A stretch of DNA of 64,000 bases from positions 1,178,001 to 1,242,000 of the forward strand of contig NZ_CP046507.1 of NCBI RefSeq assembly GCF_009741445.1. The letters are read 5' to 3'. Numbering within the stretch: position 1 is the stretch's first letter; each line of letters opens with the position of its first letter. The notes under the pieces are model-generated. The model saw only the letters and a program-made list of their open reading frames with translations. It was not told the origin of the DNA and made no database searches. Source of the stretch: Mycobacterium avium subsp. avium (GTDB taxonomy: Bacteria > Actinomycetota > Actinomycetes > Mycobacteriales > Mycobacteriaceae). A program made the translations under genes and the position numbers. Below, one piece after another: positions 8,640 through 17,349 of the stretch.

Positions 8640-9467
8640 TTGACCGTGACTGATCGTGACATGCGATCTCCATTCCTCGATACCCGTTCCGCCTACCTCG
8701 ACCTGCTGCGGCGCAACCTCACCCGGTATGGCAGCGACGAGTTGGTGCCGGTGGGCTGGAACTATCTGGGCCGTCCGCTTTTCAGCACCCGCAAACTGAT
8801 GCTGGTGCGCAAGCGCCCGTTCAATGCGCACGCCCGCGACCTCGGCCTGGATTGGCCGGCCGACGCCTTGACGATGATCGGCATGCAGCGGCTGACCAGT
8901 TTGCAGCACTGCGTCGAAACCATCCTCAAAGACGACATTCCCGGCGATCTGGTCGAGTGCGGAGTGTGGCGCGGTGGGGCGTCGATTCTGATGCGTGCCG
9001 TGCTGTCGGCCTACGGCGACGAGAAGCGCTGCGTGTGGCTGTGCGATTCGTTCGAGGGCGTGCCGCCGCCGGACACCGCGCATTACCAGGCGGACAAGGG
9101 CATCAAGCTGCATCGCGCCGCCGGGATACTGGCCGTACCCGAGGCGCAGGTCCGGGCGAATTTCGAGCGCTACGGTCTGCTCGACGACCGGGTCCGCTTC
9201 GTTCCCGGGTGGTTCAAGGACACCCTGCAGGATGCGCCGATCGAACGGATCGCCGTGCTGCGCCTCGACGGCGACCTGTATGAATCGACGATCCAGGCCC
9301 TGGACGCGCTCTACCCGCGGCTCTCGGCGGGCGGCATCTGCATCATCGACGACTACCACGCCATCGACGCCTGCCGGCAGGCGGTGACCGACTACCGTTC
9401 CGAACACGGCGTGACCGCGCCGATCGAGGAGATCGACGGCACCGGCGTGCTGTGGCGCAAGTCCTGA
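8640..9467 (+). CDS. TylF-family sugar O-methyltransferase (GPL mtf/rmt type), copy 1
   Basis: SAM-dependent O-methyltransferase of the macrocin/TylF family, 275 residues. Motifs include the SAM-binding DLVECGVWRGGASILMRAV, CDSFEGVPPPD, and the metal/substrate acidic motifs VLRLDGDLYESTIQALD and ICIIDDYHAIDACRQA. In the GPL pathway this family (mtfB/C/D in M. avium, rmt2-4 in M. smegmatis) methylates rhamnose or fucose hydroxyls; the position methylated here cannot be read from sequence. The TTG at 8640 is chosen because its paralogue at 12653 starts the same way (TTG, then VTD) and a GGGGCAG stretch precedes it. It lies just upstream of the first GT1 glycosyltransferase. Confidence 0.8.
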   Translation: MTVTDRDMRSPFLDTRSAYLDLLRRNLTRYGSDELVPVGWNYLGRPLFSTRKLMLVRKRPFNAHARDLGLDWPADALTMIGMQRLTSLQHCVETILKDDIPGDLVECGVWRGGASILMRAVLSAYGDEKRCVWLCDSFEGVPPPDTAHYQADKGIKLHRAAGILAVPEAQVRANFERYGLLDDRVRFVPGWFKDTLQDAPIERIAVLRLDGDLYESTIQALDALYPRLSAGGICIIDDYHAIDACRQAVTDYRSEHGVTAPIEEIDGTGVLWRKS

Positions 9468-9589
9468 GGGCAACCTTTATCGGGGCCGCGTCGGCGCAGA
9501 ACCGTAAACCGGTGCTGTGCGGATTCGTCGATACCTAGAGTGGTCGGTGCATCACCGTCGAGGACGCAACCGAAGGGCTTGGATTCGCG

Positions 9590-10867
9590 ATGAAATGTGT
9601 GCTGGCCAGCTACGGGACGCGCGGGGACATCGAGCCATCCGTGGTGGTCGCCCGCGAACTGCAGCGCCGGGGCCACGACATGATCATGGCCGTGCCGCCC
9701 GACTCGGTGAGCTTCACCGAGGCGGCCGGGTTGACGGCCGTCCCCTACGGGCTGGACTCGCAGGCCTGGCTCGACGTGTACCGCAACTTCTGGACGTCGT
9801 TCTTCCGGGGGTTCTGGAAGATGGGGGAGATGCGCGGCATGTGGCGCGAGATGTGGGATCTCAGCGACCAGTGCTGGGCGCAGATGAACACCACGCTGCT
9901 GTCGCTGGCCGACGGAGCCGACCTGCTGTTCGCCGGGCAGAGCTACCAGGAGCCCGCCGCCAACGTCGCCGAGTATTACGACCTTCCGCTGGCCACCCTG
10001 CACCACGTGCCGATGCGGCCCAACGGCCAGGTCGTTTCGGTGCTGCCGGCGCCGCTGGCCCGCTCGGCGATGACGGCGTTCGACTGGTTCTGCTGGCGGC
10101 TGAACAAGAAGGTCGAGGACGCCCAGCGCCGCGAGCTGGGCCTGCCCAAAGCGACCGGACCGTCGCCGCGGCGGATCGCCGAGCGCGGCTCGCTGGAAAT
10201 CCAGGCCTACGACGAGGTCTGCTTCCCCGGCCTGGCCGAGGAATGGGCGAAATGGGATGGCCAACGGCCCTTCGTCGGCACGCTGACGATGGAGTTGACC
10301 ACCGAGGCCGACGACGAGGTGATGTCCTGGATCCGCGGCGGAACGCCGCCGATCTGCTTCGGGTTCGGCAGCATGCCCGTCGAATCGCCGGCCGACACGG
10401 TCGACATGATCGGCACGGCCTGCGCCCAGCTGGGCGAGCGCGCGCTGCTGTGCGCCGGCCGCAGTGACTTCAGCGGCGTCCCGGCGCCCGATCACGTCAA
10501 GGTGGTGGGCCCGGTGAACTACGCCACCATTTTCCCGGCCTGCCGCGCGGTCGTGCACCACGGCGGCTCGGGCACCACGGCCGCGAGCCTGCGCGCCGGC
10601 GTGCCCACCTTGATCCTGTCCATGGACGCCAACCAGACCATCTGGGGCGCACAGCTCAAACGGCTGAAAGTCGGTGCCACACGGCGTTTTTCGGCAACCG
10701 ACCGCGACTCGCTGGTGCAGGATCTGCGCAAGATCCTGGCCCCGGATTACGCTCGGCGCGCCCGCGAGATCGCCGCCCGGATGACCAAGCCCGCCGACAG
10801 CGTCATGAAGGCCGCCGATGTCGTGGAGGACTTCGTCCAATCCCGCAGCCGCACCGGTCGCAGCTAA
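9590..10867 (+). CDS. GT1-family glycosyltransferase of the GPL core (gtfA/rtfA type), copy 1
   Basis: UDP/dTDP-sugar-dependent glycosyltransferase of family GT1, 425 residues. The N-terminus MKCVLASYGTRGDIEPSVVV is typical of the vancomycin-GtfB-like mycobacterial group, and the donor-binding C-terminal domain carries VVHHGGSGTTAASLRAGVP. In MAC, GtfA attaches 6-deoxytalose to D-allo-threonine and RtfA adds rhamnose; this gene and its neighbour at 11271 are the two candidates, but which is which cannot be decided by reading. It shares long nearly unchanged blocks with the neighbour (AERGSLEIQAYDEVCFPGLA, VVGPVNY/VVGVVNY), indicating duplication. The ATG at 9590 begins exactly at the conserved first beta strand. 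Confidence 0.85.
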   Translation: MKCVLASYGTRGDIEPSVVVARELQRRGHDMIMAVPPDSVSFTEAAGLTAVPYGLDSQAWLDVYRNFWTSFFRGFWKMGEMRGMWREMWDLSDQCWAQMNTTLLSLADGADLLFAGQSYQEPAANVAEYYDLPLATLHHVPMRPNGQVVSVLPAPLARSAMTAFDWFCWRLNKKVEDAQRRELGLPKATGPSPRRIAERGSLEIQAYDEVCFPGLAEEWAKWDGQRPFVGTLTMELTTEADDEVMSWIRGGTPPICFGFGSMPVESPADTVDMIGTACAQLGERALLCAGRSDFSGVPAPDHVKVVGPVNYATIFPACRAVVHHGGSGTTAASLRAGVPTLILSMDANQTIWGAQLKRLKVGATRRFSATDRDSLVQDLRKILAPDYARRAREIAARMTKPADSVMKAADVVEDFVQSRSRTGRS

Positions 10868-11270
10868 CCTGGCGCATGGCCGCTGCGCTGGGCAAACGGC
10901 CAGGATTGCTACCCCGCAGGTGCCCGCACACCCGCCGGTTGACTTCCCGTTTTCCAAGACACCCGATCGATCGTCTGGCACACTGACGTAGGATCAGGCG
11001 ACGACGCTTGGGTACAGCCACACCGCCCAAGGGTCGTCTTGTTTCTACGGTCGGGGGGAAGGCCGATGAGGTTGGCTCTGTCGCACTCGGCTACTCCGAT
11101 GCGCCGTGATCTTCCCGCTGGGTGGGGTGTTTCCAAATCCGTTGCGAAACAACTACAACCAATGACTTCGACCGGGCCCCGGGGCCGATGGCGGGCCGCA
11201 GATCACCGAGAGGAAACGCCGCCGCCAAAGTTGCCCATGCTGTCGGAGATTGATTAAGGTAATAATCGCG
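10868..11270. other. Intergenic gap between the two GT1 genes
   Basis: These 403 bases hold no open frame with recognisable protein features. Short open frames here have none of the codon pattern of the flanking genes. I see no clear terminator or tRNA. The last 30 bases are A/T-rich and provide an AAGG element upstream of the ATG at 11271. Confidence 0.4.
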
Positions 11271-12557
11271 ATGAAATTTGCTGTGGCAAGTTATGGGACG
11301 CGTGGCGATATCGAGCCTTGCCTCGCCATTGGTCGTGAACTGATGCGCAGAGGGCATTCGGTACGTATGGCCGTCCCGCCCAATCTGGTCGATTTAGCCG
11401 AAGCCGCCGGGCTGTCGGCGATCGCGTATGGGCCGGATATGCACGACTTTTGGAGCGACGAGTTCATCCGGGACTTCTTCAAAAACTTCCTGCGCGGCCC
11501 GGTCACATTGATCCGCGAAGCCTGGGAACCGGTATTGAAGAACTGGCAGGAAATGAGCTCGGCGTTGATGTCGGTGGGCGCCGGAGCTGATTTGCTGTTC
11601 ACCGGCCAGCTTTACCAGGACCTGGCCATCAACGTCGCCGACTATTACGGCATCCCGATGGCCACGCTGCACTACATTCCGATGCGCCCCAACGGTCAGC
11701 TGCTGCCGCGGGTGCCGGGACCGTTGGTCCGCACCGGGATGGCGGTCTACGACTGGATGTGCTGGCGGATGAACAAGAAGGCCGAGGACAGGCAGCGCCG
11801 CGAACTCGGCCTACCGACCGCCACGGTGGCCTCACCGCGCCGGATCGCCGAGCGTGGGTCGCTGGAAATCCAGGCCTACGACGAGGTTTGCTTTCCCGGG
11901 TTGGCCGAGGAATGGGCGAAATGGGGCGGTCAGCGGCCGTTCGTGGGCTCGCTGACCATGGAGCTGCCCACCGACTTCGATGACGAGGTGTTGTCCTGGA
12001 TCGGCCAGGGAACGCCGCCGATCTGCTTCGGCTTCGGCAGCATGCCGGTGGCCGAATCGCCTGCCGAGACGATCGAAATCATCGGCACGGCATGCGCCGA
12101 ATTGGGGGAGCGGGCGTTGATCTGCTCGGGCTGGAGTGACTTCAGCAATGTCCCGCACGCCGACCACGTCAAGGTGGTCGGCGTGGTCAACTACACCAAG
12201 ATCTTCCCGGCCTGCCGCGCGGTCGTGCACCACGGCGGCTCGGGGACCACCGCCGCCGGCCTGCGGGCGGGAATTCCCAGCCTGATCCTGTGGACTGCGG
12301 GGGATCAGCCGCTGTGGGGGTCACGCATCAAGCAGCTGAAGGTGGGCACCTCGCGGCGGTTCTCGGCCACCACGCCCGAAACGTTGGTGGCCGACCTGCG
12401 GAAGATCTTGGCGCCCGAATACCTCACCCGCGCGCGCGAACTGTCCTCGCGGATGAGCAAGCCCGCCGAGAGCGCGGGCCGGGCGGTCGACCTGCTGGAG
12501 GAATTCGCTCGCTCGGGCCGCTGCATTCCGCGGGCCGAAGCGCAGCGAAGTCGCTGA
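11271..12557 (+). CDS. GT1-family glycosyltransferase of the GPL core (gtfA/rtfA type), copy 2
   Basis: A 428-residue GT1 glycosyltransferase closely related to the gene at 9590 and to the leftward gene at 15237-16493. It has MKFAVASYGTRGDIEPCLAI at the N-terminus and VVHHGGSGTTAAGLRAGIPS in the donor domain. Candidate function: one of the two core transfers, 6-deoxytalose to allo-threonine or rhamnose onto the talose or alaninol. The frame is open seven codons further upstream (11250), but ATG 11271 is preferred because all three paralogues begin at this residue. Differences from copy 1 cluster in the acceptor-facing N-terminal half (residues about 40-110), fitting a different acceptor. Confidence 0.85.
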   Translation: MKFAVASYGTRGDIEPCLAIGRELMRRGHSVRMAVPPNLVDLAEAAGLSAIAYGPDMHDFWSDEFIRDFFKNFLRGPVTLIREAWEPVLKNWQEMSSALMSVGAGADLLFTGQLYQDLAINVADYYGIPMATLHYIPMRPNGQLLPRVPGPLVRTGMAVYDWMCWRMNKKAEDRQRRELGLPTATVASPRRIAERGSLEIQAYDEVCFPGLAEEWAKWGGQRPFVGSLTMELPTDFDDEVLSWIGQGTPPICFGFGSMPVAESPAETIEIIGTACAELGERALICSGWSDFSNVPHADHVKVVGVVNYTKIFPACRAVVHHGGSGTTAAGLRAGIPSLILWTAGDQPLWGSRIKQLKVGTSRRFSATTPETLVADLRKILAPEYLTRARELSSRMSKPAESAGRAVDLLEEFARSGRCIPRAEAQRSR

Positions 12558-12652
12558 GAACCGTTGACCGATACCGTGCGAAACGCATTGACGGCGTCGA
12601 TGGACGTCTAGGCTCTACCGGTAATACAGGCAAGCGGAGTAAGGGGCAAGTT

Positions 12653-13459
12653 TTGGCCGTGACCGATCACGACACGCGGTTTGCATACCTCGACCTGCTC
12701 CGGCGTGATCTGACCAGGTATGGCAGCGACGAGTTGGTGCCGGTGGGGTTGTACCGCCTGGGGCGCCCGCTGTTCAGCACCCGCAACTTGATGTTGGTGC
12801 GCAAGCGTCCGTTCAACAAACGAGCTCGTGATCTAGGCCTGGATTGGCCGGCGGACGCGCTGACCATGATCGGCATGAAGCGGCTGACCAGCTTGCAGCA
12901 CTGCGTGGAAACGGTTCTGGAAGAAGACGTTCCGGGCGATCTGGTCGAGTGCGGCGTGTGGCGTGGCGGGGCGTCGATCTTGATGCGTGCCGTGCTGGCG
13001 GCTTACGGCGACGAGAAGCGCTGCGTGTGGCTGTGCGATTCCTTTGCCGGAGTGCCGCCGCCGGACACCGTCAACTACAAGGCGGACAAGGGGATTAGGC
13101 TGCACCGTCACGCGCGCATCCTGGGTGTGCCGCTGGAGAACGTCAAGGCGAATTTCGAGCGCTACGGGCTGCTCGACGACCAGGTGCGTTTCGTGCCCGG
13201 CTGGTTCAAGGACACGCTGAAAGACGCCCCGATCGATCGCATCTCGGTGTTACGGCTCGACGGCGATCTCTACGAATCCACCATCCAGGCGCTCGACGCG
13301 CTGTACCCCCGACTGTCCCCCGGCGGCTTCTGCATCGTCGACGACTACCACGCCATCAAGGCGTGCGCGCAGGCCGTGACGGACTACCGCACCCAGCACG
13401 GTGTCACCGCGGAGATCGTAGAGATCGACGGCACCGGTGTGCTGTGGCGCAAGCCCTGA
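12653..13459 (+). CDS. TylF-family sugar O-methyltransferase (GPL mtf/rmt type), copy 2
   Basis: A 268-residue paralogue of the methyltransferase at 8640, sharing YGSDELVPVG, the SAM motif DLVECGVWRGGASILMRAVL, VPPPDT, FERYGLLDDxVRFVPGWFKD and LDGDLYESTIQALDALYPRL. Function: O-methylation of a deoxysugar on the GPL; position unknown. The frame is open from 12290, inside the preceding gene. TTG 12653 is chosen because an AAGGGG element precedes it at suitable distance and the protein then starts like its paralogue. With the gene at 8640 it brackets the two glycosyltransferases, suggesting that methyltransferase and transferase genes were duplicated together. Confidence 0.8.
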   Translation: MAVTDHDTRFAYLDLLRRDLTRYGSDELVPVGLYRLGRPLFSTRNLMLVRKRPFNKRARDLGLDWPADALTMIGMKRLTSLQHCVETVLEEDVPGDLVECGVWRGGASILMRAVLAAYGDEKRCVWLCDSFAGVPPPDTVNYKADKGIRLHRHARILGVPLENVKANFERYGLLDDQVRFVPGWFKDTLKDAPIDRISVLRLDGDLYESTIQALDALYPRLSPGGFCIVDDYHAIKACAQAVTDYRTQHGVTAEIVEIDGTGVLWRKP

Positions 13460-13573
13460 GAGATCGCTGAAACCCTCGGTGTTCGAAACGATTTGCCCTC
13501 CGGTCGGGGATGGGCGCAAGAGCGTCACGTCGAACCCTTCGCGTATTTTGCGGACCGGGTGCACGCCGATGTT

Positions 13574-14377
13574 ATGGTTGCCGCCGTGGCTACAGGGCTG
13601 ACCCCCGGCACGCGCCTGCGGATGTGGTGGGTGCGCACCGAATACTGGCTGGCGCGCACACTGCTGCCGGACGTCTACGCCAACGATGCGCTGATCACCT
13701 TCAACAACTTTCATGCATTCCTGGACGATCCCGAATTCCAGCGCGCCTACCGGCGCGGCGCCCGCTCGCTGGGCAAGGAGGATTGGTACCAGTGGCCGTG
13801 GCGGGTGCACGTGGGGCTGTGGGCGGCGGCCAGCGCCAGCCTGCTCGACGGCGACTTCGTCGAGTGCGGCGTCAGTTACGGCTTCTTGAGCAGCGCCATC
13901 ATGGAGTACCTGGACTGGGACCGGCTGGGCAAGACGTTCTACCTGCTGGACACCTTCGCCGGCATCGACCCGCGGTTCGTCACCGACAACGAACGCGCGG
14001 CCGGGGCGCTGGAGATCAGCAAGGGGCATCTGCGCAACGGCATGTATGCCAACGGAGTCGACGGTGTCCGCGCCAATTTCGCGGAATGGAAAAACCACCG
14101 CATCATCGTGGGCGCGGTCCCCGAGACCCTCGATCAGGTCGATGCGCCCTCGGTGGCCTACCTACACATCGACATGAACTGTGCTCCGCCCGAAGTCGCC
14201 GCGCTGCGCTTCTTCTGGCCGCGCCTCACTCCCGGCGCCTTCGTGCTGCTCGACGACTATGCGAACCGGGGACGCGACGAACAGCGCCGCGCCATGGACG
14301 AGGTCGCCGCCGAATTCGGTGTGAAGATCTGCACATTGCCCACCGGGCAGGGCCTGCTCATCAAGCCGGCCCGCTGA
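13574..14377 (+). CDS. Class I SAM methyltransferase (TylF-like), third GPL methyltransferase
   Basis: A 267-residue methyltransferase, more distant from the TylF pair. The SAM loop is DFVECGVSYGFLSSAIMEYL, followed by FYLLDTFAGIDPRFV, YLHIDMNCAPPEVAALRFFW and FVLLDDYANRGRDEQ. It probably O-methylates another position of a GPL sugar, corresponding by place to an mtfC/mtfD-type gene of M. avium; the assignment is inferred. The frame is open from 13493. The ATG at 13574 is taken as start, with GTG 13586 possible, because residues before it look unlike a protein N-terminus and the conserved domain begins downstream. Confidence 0.7.
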   Translation: MVAAVATGLTPGTRLRMWWVRTEYWLARTLLPDVYANDALITFNNFHAFLDDPEFQRAYRRGARSLGKEDWYQWPWRVHVGLWAAASASLLDGDFVECGVSYGFLSSAIMEYLDWDRLGKTFYLLDTFAGIDPRFVTDNERAAGALEISKGHLRNGMYANGVDGVRANFAEWKNHRIIVGAVPETLDQVDAPSVAYLHIDMNCAPPEVAALRFFWPRLTPGAFVLLDDYANRGRDEQRRAMDEVAAEFGVKICTLPTGQGLLIKPAR

Positions 14378-14450
14378 ACGACGCGCCGGATACACCAAAC
14401 AGGCCGTCTCTCAATGGTTTCAGCGTCATTCGCACGGGTAGGCGTGCGCT

Positions 14451-15230
14451 ATGGCTTTGGCAATGATCACCGGCGCGTCGAGCGGAATCGGACTCGAACT
14501 CGCGGAACTGTTCGCCCAGCGCGGTTATGACCTGGTGGTGGCCGCCGAAAACGACGGCATCTACCCGGCGTCGGACAGCTTGTCCCGCTGGGGTGTCGAC
14601 GTGCGGCCGGTACAGGTCGATCTGCGCACTCCCGATGGCGTCGAGAAGCTCTATCGTGAGGCCACCGAGGGTGGTCGCGGGTTGGACGCGGCCGCCCTGA
14701 ACGCGGGCGTGGGCGGCGGGGGCAGTTTCGTCGAGGGCGAGCTGGCGCACGATCTGTCCATCATCGACCTGAACGTGCGCTCGACCGTGCACCTGGCCAA
14801 GCTGGTGCTGCGCAACATGACCCGGCGCAACACCGGGAAGGTGCTGTTCACGTCGTCGCTGGCGTCGATGGCGCCCGGGCCGTTCGAGGCCGTGTATCAC
14901 GCCTCCAAGTCGTTCGTTCAGTCGTTCGCCGGGGCGCTGCGGGACGAATTGCGCGATACCGGAATCACCGTCACCTCGCTGATGCCGGGCACCATCGAGA
15001 CCAACTTCTTCAGCCGTGCGGGCATGGATCAGACCCGGGCGGGCCAGAAGCCGAAGGACGACCCGGCCGAGGTGGCCAGGCAGGGGTTCGAGGCCATGAT
15101 GCGGGGCCACCGCAAGGTCGTCGGGGGCTCGCTGACCACCAAGACGGTCGGGGTGGCGCTGCGGTTCCTCCCCGACTCGTGGAAAGCGGCTGCCAGCCGG
15201 GTGAATTCCACACCGGCGGGCCGGCGGTAA
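14451..15230 (+). CDS. Short-chain dehydrogenase/reductase
   Basis: Classical SDR of 259 residues. The cofactor motif is ITGASSGIGLEL, the NAG motif is ALNAGVGGGG, the catalytic Ser is in LFTSSLASMAPG and the Y-x-x-x-K in YHASKSFVQSF. PGTIETNFF follows, typical of NAD(P)-dependent oxidoreductases. The substrate is unknown. Position within the sugar-tailoring genes suggests sugar or lipid oxidation state, but the classical SDR fold does not specify this. It ends six bases before the stop of the convergent glycosyltransferase gene at 15237. An SDR called dhgA has, as I recall, been described at a similar place in M. avium serovar 2. Confidence 0.75.
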   Translation: MALAMITGASSGIGLELAELFAQRGYDLVVAAENDGIYPASDSLSRWGVDVRPVQVDLRTPDGVEKLYREATEGGRGLDAAALNAGVGGGGSFVEGELAHDLSIIDLNVRSTVHLAKLVLRNMTRRNTGKVLFTSSLASMAPGPFEAVYHASKSFVQSFAGALRDELRDTGITVTSLMPGTIETNFFSRAGMDQTRAGQKPKDDPAEVARQGFEAMMRGHRKVVGGSLTTKTVGVALRFLPDSWKAAASRVNSTPAGRR

Positions 15231-15236
15231 TCGCGC

Positions 15237-16493
15237 TCAGCCCAAGGTTTTCCGGCGGGCGGCTTCTTCTAGGAGATCGGCGGTGGTCTCGATGCTTTCG
15301 GCGGGCTTGGTCATCCGGGCGGCCAAGTCGCGCGCCCTGGTCGCATAGTCGGGCGCCAGGATGGTGCGCAGGTCGGCCACCAGGGTCTCGGACGTGGTGG
15401 CCGAAAAACGCCGGGCCGTACCCACTTTCAGGCGTTTGATCTGCGCTGCCCAATAGGGTTGATCGGCCGAGCTCCACAGGGCCAGGGTCGGGATGCCCGC
15501 TCGCAGGCTCGCCGCGGTGGTGCCCGAGCCGCCGTGGTGGACGACGGCCCGGCAGGCTGGGAAGACCGACGCGTAGTTCACCGGCCCGACCACCTTGACG
15601 TGGTCGAAACGCGGTACTCCGCGCACGTCGGTGCCCCCGAAGCAGATCAGCGCCCGCTCTCCCAGCCGCGCACAGGCGGCGCCGATCATTTCGACTGTGG
15701 CAGTGGGAGATTCGAGCGGAATGCTTCCGGAGCCGAAGCAAATCGGCGGGGTTCCCGCGGCGATCCACGACGCGACGTCGTCGTCGGATTCCGTGGGCAG
15801 CTCCATCGTCAGCGCGCCGACGAACGGGCGCCGGTCGCCCCAGTGCGCCCATTCGGCGGCCAGGCCGGGGAAACACACCTCGTCGTAGGCCTGGATTTCC
15901 AGCCAGCCGTGCTCGGCGATCCTTCGCTGCGAACGTCGGGTCGCCTTGGGCAGCCCGAGTTGGCGGCGCTGCGCGTTGTCGACCTTCTTTGTCGAACGCC
16001 AGAACAGCCACTCGATGGCCGCCATCGTCGAGCGCACCAACGGTGACGGCATGTTCGGCACCAGCTGCCCGTTGGCGCGCATCGGGAAGTGGTGCAGCGA
16101 TGCCAACGGAATGTCGTAGTACTCAGCCACATTGGCGGCGGCCTGTTCGAAGTTCAGGCCGGTGCTCAGCAGGTCCGCCCCCTCGGCCACCGATTTGAGC
16201 GTGGCACTTGCGTCGGCCCAGTACTTGATGATCGGATCCCACACCTTGAGGACCAGCCTGATCGGGTTGCGGAAAAAGTCTCGCCACATGTTGCGCAGGA
16301 ATTCCTCGTCGAGGAACTCCTGCACCTTGGGGCCGTAGGGCACCGCCGCCAGCCCGGTCGACTCGACGAAGCCGACCAGTTCGGGGGGGACGGCCAGGCG
16401 AACGTCGTGGCCCCGGCGCAGCAGCTCACGGCCGACCGCGGCGGACGGCTCGATATCGCCGCGAGTCCCGTAACTGGCCAGGGCAAATCTCAT
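15237..16493 (-). CDS. gtfB: GT1-family glycosyltransferase at the left edge of the serovar island (gtfB position)
   Basis: A leftward 418-residue GT1 glycosyltransferase, third member of the GtfA/GtfB/RtfA group here. It starts MRFALASYGTRGDIEPSAAV and has HHGGSGTTAASLRAGIPTLA in the donor-binding domain, plus WLEIQAYDEVCFPGLAAEWA shared with its paralogues. In MAC genomes the serovar-specific region is conventionally bounded by gtfB and drrC; this gene lies exactly at the left junction, hence the symbol, which is positional rather than biochemical. It runs convergent to the SDR gene and divergent from the island. Its orientation suggests independent control. Confidence 0.7.
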   Translation of the reverse strand: MRFALASYGTRGDIEPSAAVGRELLRRGHDVRLAVPPELVGFVESTGLAAVPYGPKVQEFLDEEFLRNMWRDFFRNPIRLVLKVWDPIIKYWADASATLKSVAEGADLLSTGLNFEQAAANVAEYYDIPLASLHHFPMRANGQLVPNMPSPLVRSTMAAIEWLFWRSTKKVDNAQRRQLGLPKATRRSQRRIAEHGWLEIQAYDEVCFPGLAAEWAHWGDRRPFVGALTMELPTESDDDVASWIAAGTPPICFGSGSIPLESPTATVEMIGAACARLGERALICFGGTDVRGVPRFDHVKVVGPVNYASVFPACRAVVHHGGSGTTAASLRAGIPTLALWSSADQPYWAAQIKRLKVGTARRFSATTSETLVADLRTILAPDYATRARDLAARMTKPAESIETTADLLEEAARRKTLG

Positions 16494-16634
16494 GACAGGT
16501 CCCAGTCTTGCAGTCGTCGTCCGTAGCTAGGAATCTCGGTCATTATGGCTGGTGCATAGGGCGCCGGCGCACCCGAGGCTGAGTTCCGCCAATGGTGTTG
16601 GAAGTACGGCCTACAACCGGTTAGTGTCAGCGTT

Positions 16635-17288
16635 ATGTCGAGGATCGGGAACAGCCTGGTGACTATTGCGTTGAACTCAGCTCGCAACAGGAAATCCCTA
16701 GAGCCTACAAGGTTGGCGGCAGCATACGGCTGGTTCCTCGGCGACCATTTGGTTTCACCACCTGCGATCGCCAAACAACGCCATCTACTTAATGTGTTCA
16801 AGTCGCGCAATCACCGCATCTTCGTCGAGGCTGGCACATACAAGGGGCAAACTACTGCTTTTTTTATCCCTCATGCGGACCAAGTGATCTCAGTCGAGTT
16901 GCATGATGGGCTTTTCGCTGCGGCCCAGAAGCGATTTGCTCAGCAGCCGAATGTGACCCTCGTTCGTGGCGACTCGCTCGTCGAAATCCCAAGGATTGTT
17001 GCGACTTGTTCGAGTCCACCGTTGGTGTTCCTCGACGGACACTTCTCAGGTGCCGGCACAGCCAAAGGGGAGGAGATGGAGCCGGCGGAGTCTACGCTGG
17101 GCCGCCTCGCAGACGTGACTCCGGCGGGCACGACCATCGTGATTGATGACTTGCGGCTTTTTGGATCTGGCCTTTCCGGATTCCCTCAATTGGACACGAT
17201 CACGGGAAGCGCACGCGCTGCGTTCCCAGGCGCGCTGATACGCACTGGTCTGGACTCAATTGTTGTCGAAGTCCCGCTAGGGAACTGA
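16635..17288 (+). CDS. Small SAM-methyltransferase-like protein
   Basis: A 217-residue protein with a class I methyltransferase core. The glycine/acidic loop is RIFVEAGTYKGQTTAFFIPH, then QVISVELHDGLFAAAQKRF (acidic end of strand 2) and LVFLDGHFSGAGTAKGE, and TTIVIDDLRLFG at the second acidic site. It resembles class I/FkbM-type methyltransferases in overall layout but is shorter. The substrate is unknown; within the serovar island a role in methylating the distal sugar chain is plausible. Base composition is clearly more A/T-rich than the genes to its left, marking entry into the island. The ATG at 16635 is the first good start. Confidence 0.55.
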   Translation: MSRIGNSLVTIALNSARNRKSLEPTRLAAAYGWFLGDHLVSPPAIAKQRHLLNVFKSRNHRIFVEAGTYKGQTTAFFIPHADQVISVELHDGLFAAAQKRFAQQPNVTLVRGDSLVEIPRIVATCSSPPLVFLDGHFSGAGTAKGEEMEPAESTLGRLADVTPAGTTIVIDDLRLFGSGLSGFPQLDTITGSARAAFPGALIRTGLDSIVVEVPLGN

Positions 17289-17293
17289 ATCAC

Positions 17294-17329
17294 GGGTGGA
17301 CGCGATCGGCGTCCGGCGCCCTCCCACCC
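17294..17329. terminator. Candidate bidirectional terminator between convergent genes
   Basis: Between two genes that end toward each other there is a perfect stem GGACGC-GATCG-GCGTCC (17298-17314). An overlapping longer pairing of GGGTGG (17294-17299) with CCACCC (17324-17329) is also possible. There is no U-run, as usual for mycobacterial hairpins. Confidence 0.4.
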
Positions 17330-17349
17330 TGGTATGCACGCTGATCCAG

